NCBI GenBank assembly: GCA_036383515.1 | Contig: DASVOE010000070.1 | Location: 1 to 35,046, forward strand | Direction: 5' to 3' | DNA from: CADEDV01 sp036383515 | GTDB lineage: Bacteria > Bacteroidota > Bacteroidia > Chitinophagales > Chitinophagaceae | Length of the DNA stretch: 35,046 nucleotides | Shown here: one piece after another, positions 30,530 to 35,046 of the stretch | Numbering within the stretch: the first letter of the stretch is position 1 | How the letters are laid out: each line of letters begins with the position of its first letter | Translations under genes and position numbers: made by a program | Notes under the pieces: model-generated | What the model was told of the DNA's origin: nothing | The model's database searches: none | The model's input: the letters and a program-made list of their open reading frames with translations, nothing else

Positions 30530-32644
30530 TTAACTTACCCCTGAGCCAGTATCAATATTTGTTTCAGGATTTATAAAATGTAATTTCCCTGCTTTATCCT
30601 CTGCCATCAATATCATTCCATTGCTTTCAATACCCCGCATTTTTCGCGGAGCCAGGTTGGTGACAACGGTTACCTGTTTGCCCACGATCTCTTCGGGTTT
30701 AAAATGAAGAGCAATACCGCTAACGATGGTTCTTGTTTCAAACCCAAGATCTATTGACAGCTTTAATAGCTTGTCAGCCTTCTCTACTTTTTCCGCCGAA
30801 ACGATGGTGCCTACTTTCAAATCTATTTTGGCAAAATCATCAAAGATGATTTCAGGTTTCGTGTTTGCTAGTTGAGGTTTTTGTTCTTCCACTTTAGAGT
30901 TTTGAATTTCTGATGTTGAATTTGTTTTTAGTTTCTCTACCTGCGCTGCGATCTCTTCCTCTTCAATTTTCCGGAATAACAACTGCGGTTCTCTTAAACT
31001 ATAACCCACACTCAGCAGTTTCATTTTGCCGGCATTTTCCCAATCCAGCATTTTGTCAACCACCTTCATCATGCCCAGCATTTTCTTTGCCGTAGCAGGT
31101 AAAAACGGGTTGATATATACAGCGAGATTAGCCGTTAATTGTAAACAGATATGCAAACAATTATCGATGGACTGTTGAGGAGCAGCCTCCCCCAAACTCC
31201 CTCCGTTGGGGGAGACTTTCGCCGACTCTAATTTTTTGGCAACTATCCATGGTTCTTTTTTCTGCATGTATTGATTGCCTTTGCGGCTCAGGTCAATCAC
31301 TTCATACAGTGCATCACGGAATTTATATTGCTCTAACAAATTTTCAATGGTCGCTTTTGAGTTTTCAATGTCAGCGATCATTGTTTTATCATTCTCATCT
31401 AATACATCGGTATGCAATTTCGGCACTTTACCATTGCATAATTTATGCATTAACACCCAGGTGCGGTTCACAAAATTGCCAAAGATGGAAACCAGTTCAC
31501 TGTTATTCCTGTCCTGGAAATCTTTCCAGGTAAAATCATTGTCTTTTGTTTCCGGTGCATTGGCACAAAGCACATAGCGAAGCACATCTTCACAACCCGG
31601 AAAATCTTTTAAATATTCATCCACCCATACCGCCCAGTTGCGGCTCGTTGATATTTTTTTCCCTTCGAGATTCAGGAATTCATTAGCCGGCACATTATCG
31701 GGCAATACAAAACCACCATGCGCTTTCAACATAGCAGGAAAGATGATGCAGTGAAAAACAATATTATCCTTACCTATAAAATGTACCAGCTTCGTGTCTT
31801 CTTTGCACCAGTAGTCGGTCCATTGGGGTGTCAATTCTTTTGTAGCAGATATATAACCAATGGGCGCATCAAACCATACATACAATACTTTCCCTTCAGC
31901 ATCCGGCAGCGGTACTTTTACACCCCAGTTACTGTCTCTTGTCATAGCTCTTGGTTGCAGACCACTATCCAGCCAGCTTTTACATTGGCCATACACATTA
32001 TTCTTCCAGTCTTTATGTTCTTCCAGCACCCATTGTTTCAGCCATGTCTCATAGTTTTGTAAAGGAAAATACCAATGCCTGGTTTTCTTTTTTACAGGCA
32101 CTGCATCACTCAATGTGCTGCGTGGGTTGATCAATTGCTCGGGCGATAAACTACTGCCACATCTTTCACACTGATCACCGTATGCATCCGGGTTGCCACA
32201 CACAGGACAGGTGCCGGTGATATAGCGATCCGCTAAAAAAGTATTGGTCTTCTCATCATAATACTGTTCCGTTTCTTTTTCTTCAAACAAACCATCAGCA
32301 TACATTTTTTTAAAGAAAGCTGCCGATGTTTCATGGTGCACTTTATTGGAAGTACGGGAATAAATATCAAACGAAATATTCATCTGCTCAAAGCTGGCTT
32401 TCATGATCGCATGGTATTTATCTACCACCTGCTGGGGAGTGACACCTTCTTTCATGGCACGGATGGTGATCGGCACTCCATGCTCATCACTGGCACACAC
32501 ATATTTAATATCTCTTTTTTGTGCCCGCTGGTAGCGAACATAAATATCCGAAGGAAGGTAACAACCGGCTATATGACCGATGTGCAGGGGACCGTTGGCA
32601 TAGGGTAATGCAGCTGTAACTAAATATCGTTTGAAATCTGTCAT
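30530..32644 (-). CDS. metG: Methionyl-tRNA synthetase with C-terminal tRNA-binding domain
   Basis: MetG charges tRNA-Met. The 704-residue protein shows the class I H21-IGH24 signature, a zinc knuckle C146-x2-C149-x9-C159-x2-C162, and a variant K330-ISTS334 in place of KMSKS, which keeps the first lysine. The anticodon-binding helical domain is followed by a low-complexity linker (about 580-600) and a C-terminal EMAPII-like OB domain (about 608-704, KIDLKVGTIVSAEKVEKADK). In the anticodon-binding domain, residues about 475-486 (V-S-P-N-G-G-S-L-G-E-A) are encoded by a repeat at 31186-31220. A 20-codon excess over relatives at this point would confirm the insertion. Confidence 0.95.
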   Translation of the reverse strand: MTDFKRYLVTAALPYANGPLHIGHIAGCYLPSDIYVRYQRAQKRDIKYVCASDEHGVPITIRAMKEGVTPQQVVDKYHAIMKASFEQMNISFDIYSRTSNKVHHETSAAFFKKMYADGLFEEKETEQYYDEKTNTFLADRYITGTCPVCGNPDAYGDQCERCGSSLSPEQLINPRSTLSDAVPVKKKTRHWYFPLQNYETWLKQWVLEEHKDWKNNVYGQCKSWLDSGLQPRAMTRDSNWGVKVPLPDAEGKVLYVWFDAPIGYISATKELTPQWTDYWCKEDTKLVHFIGKDNIVFHCIIFPAMLKAHGGFVLPDNVPANEFLNLEGKKISTSRNWAVWVDEYLKDFPGCEDVLRYVLCANAPETKDNDFTWKDFQDRNNSELVSIFGNFVNRTWVLMHKLCNGKVPKLHTDVLDENDKTMIADIENSKATIENLLEQYKFRDALYEVIDLSRKGNQYMQKKEPWIVAKKLESAKVSPNGGSLGEAAPQQSIDNCLHICLQLTANLAVYINPFLPATAKKMLGMMKVVDKMLDWENAGKMKLLSVGYSLREPQLLFRKIEEEEIAAQVEKLKTNSTSEIQNSKVEEQKPQLANTKPEIIFDDFAKIDLKVGTIVSAEKVEKADKLLKLSIDLGFETRTIVSGIALHFKPEEIVGKQVTVVTNLAPRKMRGIESNGMILMAEDKAGKLHFINPETNIDTGSGVS
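31186..31220 (-). repeat. Hairpin plus G-rich tail repeat inside metG
   Basis: In the gene's direction, AGTCTCCCCCAACGGAGGGA then GTTTGGGGGAGGCTG. A CTCCC arm can pair with GGGAG or with the later GGGGGAG. It encodes V-S-P-N-G-G-S-L-G-E-A, in the same frame as the murC and beta-oxidation copies. Confidence 0.65.
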
Positions 32645-32696
32645 TGATCTTTTTTATGTACCGCTTTGGGGTTATTGTTTTCTTTCATTGCTCTGC

Positions 32697-32714
32697 ACCC
32701 GATAACTATCGGGT
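32697..32714. repeat. Dispersed palindrome, variant ACCCGATAACTATCGGGT
   Basis: This is the same element as 2108-2125 except for one base at the centre, which makes the palindrome imperfect. It lies in the 224-base divergent spacer between metG and the gntP-family gene, 53 bases upstream of metG. Confidence 0.7.
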
Positions 32715-32868
32715 CTTGTATTACTGAATTTTATTCAACTGGTGAGAGCAAATCAGGCTTGCAAAAATACCGGAATCAACGCCACTACCCAAACCTGTGA
32801 TGCTATATAGGGCTCTCTTTGGGCTTTACTTCCTATATTTATTGCCTTAACCCCCAACCAGCACGGTT

Positions 32869-34182
32869 ATGACATTATTGATCGTTTTGTTGTGCATACT
32901 GCTGCTCATTTTGCTTATTGCCTGGGGAAAATTGAATGCCTTTCTTGCTTTTCTTATCATATCACTTTTTGCGGGTTGGTTGCTTGGAATGCCTGTTGAC
33001 ATGCTCACCAAATCAGTGAAGAAAGGGATCGGAGATATGTTAGGTGAGCTGGTCATCATTATCTGCCTTGGCGCCATGCTTGGAAAACTGGTAGCTGAAA
33101 GTGGCGCCGCACAAAAAATATCACAGGTACTGATTACGGCCTTTGGTAAAAAAAATATTCAGTGGGCCATGATGGTGACGGGTTTTATTATTGGCATTCC
33201 GTTGTTTTATAACGTAGGTTTTGTGTTGCTGATACCATTGGCTTTTTCAGTCGTGTATCAAACAAAACTTCCTGCCGTATATGTAGGATTGCCCATGCTG
33301 GCGGCGTTGTCGGTTACGCATGGCTTTTTGCCACCGCATCCATCTCCTACGGCATTGGTAGCCCAGTTCAATGCCAACCTGGGACAAACACTATTGTATG
33401 GTATCATTATCGCAATACCTGCTATCATTGTTGCCGGTCCTCTTTTTTCAAGAACATTGAAGAATATTAAAGCAGTTCCGCTGCAAACGTTTCAACCAAA
33501 GAATATACCTGATCATGAATTGCCGGGTGCGGCCAATAGTTTTCTTTCTTCTTTATTACCCGTCATCCTGCTGGCCCTCTCAACAATGCTTCCAATGATC
33601 GGCGAACAAAGTGGAGCAATGAAAAAAGCGATGGTGCTGCTGGGTGACCCGGTGATTGTAATGTTACTGGCGTTGCTGCTGGCTACTTATACGCTGGGTA
33701 TTGCCAATGGAAAGAGCATGAAAACGATCATGGATTTTTATAGTGATGCAGTAAAAGACGTGGCATTGATACTTCTGATTGTTGCAGGTGCAGGCGCTTT
33801 AAAACAAGTGTTTACAGATAGTGGCGTTAGTAAAGAGATCGCAGCGTTATTGCAGGGCTGGTCCATCAATACGTTGATACTGGGCTGGCTTATCGCTTCG
33901 GTTATTCGTGTTTGCGTTGGGTCGGCTACAGTGGCTGGTTTAACCACCGCCGGCATCATTGCACCGGTGCTTGCACAAACCGGTGTCAATCCCAACCTGA
34001 TGGTTCTTTCTATTGGTGCGGGCAGTCTTATGTTTTCGCATGTAAACGATGCCGGCTTCTGGATGTTCAAAGAATATTTCAACCTTAGTATTAAAGATAC
34101 CATCCGCTCCTGGTCTGTTATGGAAACGATCGTTGCCGTGATGGGATTGGCAGGCGTATTAATTTTAAATCTTTTTATCTGA
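32869..34182 (+). CDS. GntP-family permease (gluconate or D-serine type)
   Basis: This 437-residue integral membrane protein has about twelve hydrophobic segments and the GntP-family features: a GIPLFYNVGFVLLIPLAF segment, HGFLPPHPSPTA near 149-160, and a late SATVAGLTTAGIIAP block. The family includes gluconate transporters (GntT/GntP) and the D-serine transporter DsdX, and sequence alone does not separate them. The downstream RidA-like and D-threonine aldolase-like genes argue for a D-hydroxy-amino acid, although gluconate cannot be excluded. ATG at 32869. The next gene begins six bases after its stop. Confidence 0.9.
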   Translation: MTLLIVLLCILLLILLIAWGKLNAFLAFLIISLFAGWLLGMPVDMLTKSVKKGIGDMLGELVIIICLGAMLGKLVAESGAAQKISQVLITAFGKKNIQWAMMVTGFIIGIPLFYNVGFVLLIPLAFSVVYQTKLPAVYVGLPMLAALSVTHGFLPPHPSPTALVAQFNANLGQTLLYGIIIAIPAIIVAGPLFSRTLKNIKAVPLQTFQPKNIPDHELPGAANSFLSSLLPVILLALSTMLPMIGEQSGAMKKAMVLLGDPVIVMLLALLLATYTLGIANGKSMKTIMDFYSDAVKDVALILLIVAGAGALKQVFTDSGVSKEIAALLQGWSINTLILGWLIASVIRVCVGSATVAGLTTAGIIAPVLAQTGVNPNLMVLSIGAGSLMFSHVNDAGFWMFKEYFNLSIKDTIRSWSVMETIVAVMGLAGVLILNLFI

Positions 34183-34188
34183 TCAATT

Positions 34189-34659
34189 ATGCAAACAAAC
34201 AGTATCGAAAAAAAGCTAGCTGAAATGGGATTGCAACTTCCTGTTCTTCCCGCATCGAAAGGAATTTATAAAAGATGCCTTGTTGATGGCAATCATCTCT
34301 ATGTGTCGGGACATATTTCTGTGAATACGGATGGCACCAGTATTACCGGCAAATTGGGGAAAGATCTTGATGAAGCACAGGGAAAACTGGCGGCCCGCCA
34401 ATGTGGCCTGGCCATACTTACTTCCATTAAAGATCATTTTGGAAATCTGGACAACGTAAAACGGGTAATCAAAGTGCTGGGTATGGTGAACGCCACACCA
34501 GATTATGGAAAACATGCTATCGTGATCAATGGCTGCAGTGAATTGTTTGCAGCAATCTGGGGAGAAGAAAATGGCATTGGTGTACGCAGTGCAGTAGGAA
34601 TGGGATCGCTGCCCGGCAATGTGGCCGTAGAAATAGAAGCTTTGTTTGAATTATACTAG
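34189..34659 (+). CDS. RidA (YjgF/YER057c)-family protein
   Basis: RidA-like proteins hydrolyse reactive enamine/imine intermediates such as 2-aminoacrylate released by PLP enzymes. The 156-residue product keeps the fold features: YVSGHIS near 38-44, an internal helix with AARQCGLAILTSIK, and the terminal G-V-R133-S-A-V with E148. The Arg and Glu match the residues known to hold the substrate carboxylate in active RidA. It is longer than the 128-residue archetype by an N-terminal extension, as in the YjgF-like 150-residue subgroup. It sits between a permease and a PLP-enzyme gene, which fits an imine-clearing role. Confidence 0.9.
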   Translation: MQTNSIEKKLAEMGLQLPVLPASKGIYKRCLVDGNHLYVSGHISVNTDGTSITGKLGKDLDEAQGKLAARQCGLAILTSIKDHFGNLDNVKRVIKVLGMVNATPDYGKHAIVINGCSELFAAIWGEENGIGVRSAVGMGSLPGNVAVEIEALFELY

Positions 34660-34664
34660 AACCT

Positions 34665-34782
34665 GTCTCAAAAGTCAAAGAGTAAAGTGTCACGCCACGG
34701 CGCAGCGGCGCAACGGCCTTTGATTATCAGAGTTTTTCAACGTTGCGACGTAGCGTCGTTGCGAGAAAAAACACTTTTGAGA
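34665..34782. repeat. Possible MITE-like inverted repeat element
   Basis: TCTCAAAAGT (34666-34675) is exactly complementary to ACTTTTGAGA (34773-34782), 97 bases apart. The interior is GC-rich and repetitive: GGCGCAGCGGCGCAACGG and a CGACGTAGCGTCG palindrome at about 34746-34758, unlike the AT-rich flanks. Terminal inverted repeats with a compositionally distinct interior and no gene fit a MITE-like element, but no target duplication was established. It interrupts the ridA to aldolase spacer (34660-34879). Confidence 0.45.
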
Positions 34783-34879
34783 TAAGCTCTGGAGTCCATC
34801 TCAAACTATTGTTTCATGCTGTAACACTTTACGGGATAACTTATCTTCGGACTTTTGGATAGTTTGTAATCTTTTTGCT

Positions 34880-35046
34880 ATGAACAGGAATGACTGGTAT
34901 GTTATAAATAATGTGAACGAATTGGATTCACCGGCGCTGGTTGTTTATCCCGAAAGGATAAAACATAATATTCAACTTGCCATCAGCATGATTGGTGATG
35001 TGGAAAGATTGCGACCGCATATCAAAACAAATAAATCAAAAGAAGT
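34880..35046 (+). CDS. D-threonine aldolase/D-serine dehydratase-like enzyme, partial
   Basis: The ATG at 34880 opens a frame running off the window end, with only 55 codons visible. The translated start has LDSPALVVYPERIKHNIQ and then RLRPHIKTNKS. This matches the N-terminal fold-type III PLP barrel (alanine racemase-like) of D-threonine aldolases and DSD1-type D-serine dehydratases, in which the Lys of the R-P-H-x-K-T block binds PLP. The TDK/NK variation in KTNK (usually KTHK) is minor. The specific substrate cannot be assigned from this fragment. It lies downstream of the RidA-like gene. Confidence 0.8.
   Translation, partial: MNRNDWYVINNVNELDSPALVVYPERIKHNIQLAISMIGDVERLRPHIKTNKSKE

Noticed and set aside
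32818..32841. TTTG and TATATTTA as a promoter for the gntP-family gene
   Set aside because: The spacing is 12 bases, well short of the roughly 20 expected of the Bacteroidota promoter.
1..35046. CRISPR arrays, tRNA or rRNA genes, insertion sequences, prophage
   Set aside because: No regularly spaced identical repeats, no cloverleaf-like sequence noticed in the spacers, and no transposase or integrase-like protein in any frame. The hairpin repeats are irregularly placed and unspaced.

Overview
The window is a chromosomal segment from a member of the Bacteroidota, most probably the order Chitinophagales. This is inferred from the gene forms: a short FtsL-like protein, an FtsI with one PASTA domain, an MraY with a long extra-cytoplasmic insert, a MetG with a fused tRNA-binding domain, weak ribosome binding sites, and a rich set of short palindromic repeats. 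No rRNA, tRNA, CRISPR array, insertion sequence or phage gene was seen.

Layout. Positions 1-17997 hold a complete, co-directional division and cell wall (dcw) cluster on the plus strand: mraZ, rsmH, ftsL-like, ftsI, murE, mraY, murD, ftsW, murG, murC, ftsQ, ftsA, ftsZ. It starts with a candidate MraZ-controlled promoter (three GTG boxes exactly 10 bp apart) and ends with a strong rho-independent terminator. MurE carries the DNPR motif expected for meso-diaminopimelate peptidoglycan. No ddl lies between murC and ftsQ.

Positions 18000-22925 hold accessory genes: a small orphan beta-rich protein, an ABC-2 exporter pair, a TIGR01777-type NAD(P)-binding epimerase, a small metzincin-like protease with no signal peptide, and a TylF/MycF-like methyltransferase. 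The last two lie directly downstream of a fused 3-hydroxyacyl-CoA dehydrogenase/enoyl-CoA hydratase. Next, on the minus strand, come a YceI-like secreted protein, an OB-fold membrane-anchored protein and a 1283-residue AsmA/TamB-like membrane-anchored protein, probably one transcription unit, followed by metG. The right end (32869-35046, plus strand) has a GntP-family permease, a RidA-like protein and the start of a D-threonine aldolase-like gene. Together these look like a D-hydroxy-amino-acid (for example D-serine) uptake and breakdown cassette.

The least ordinary signal is not a gene. A family of short hairpins followed by a second G-rich block occurs at least eight times. Most copies are in spacers of the dcw cluster, but three sit inside conserved genes (murC, the hydroxyacyl-CoA dehydrogenase gene, metG). 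All three are in the sense orientation and in the same reading frame, so each adds a short peptide of the type S-P-x-G-G. Other repeat types also recur: an ACCCGATAGCTATCGGGT palindrome, degenerate AACTCATAACC leaders just before start codons, a CCCTGAGC-type repeat and a possible MITE-like inverted repeat.
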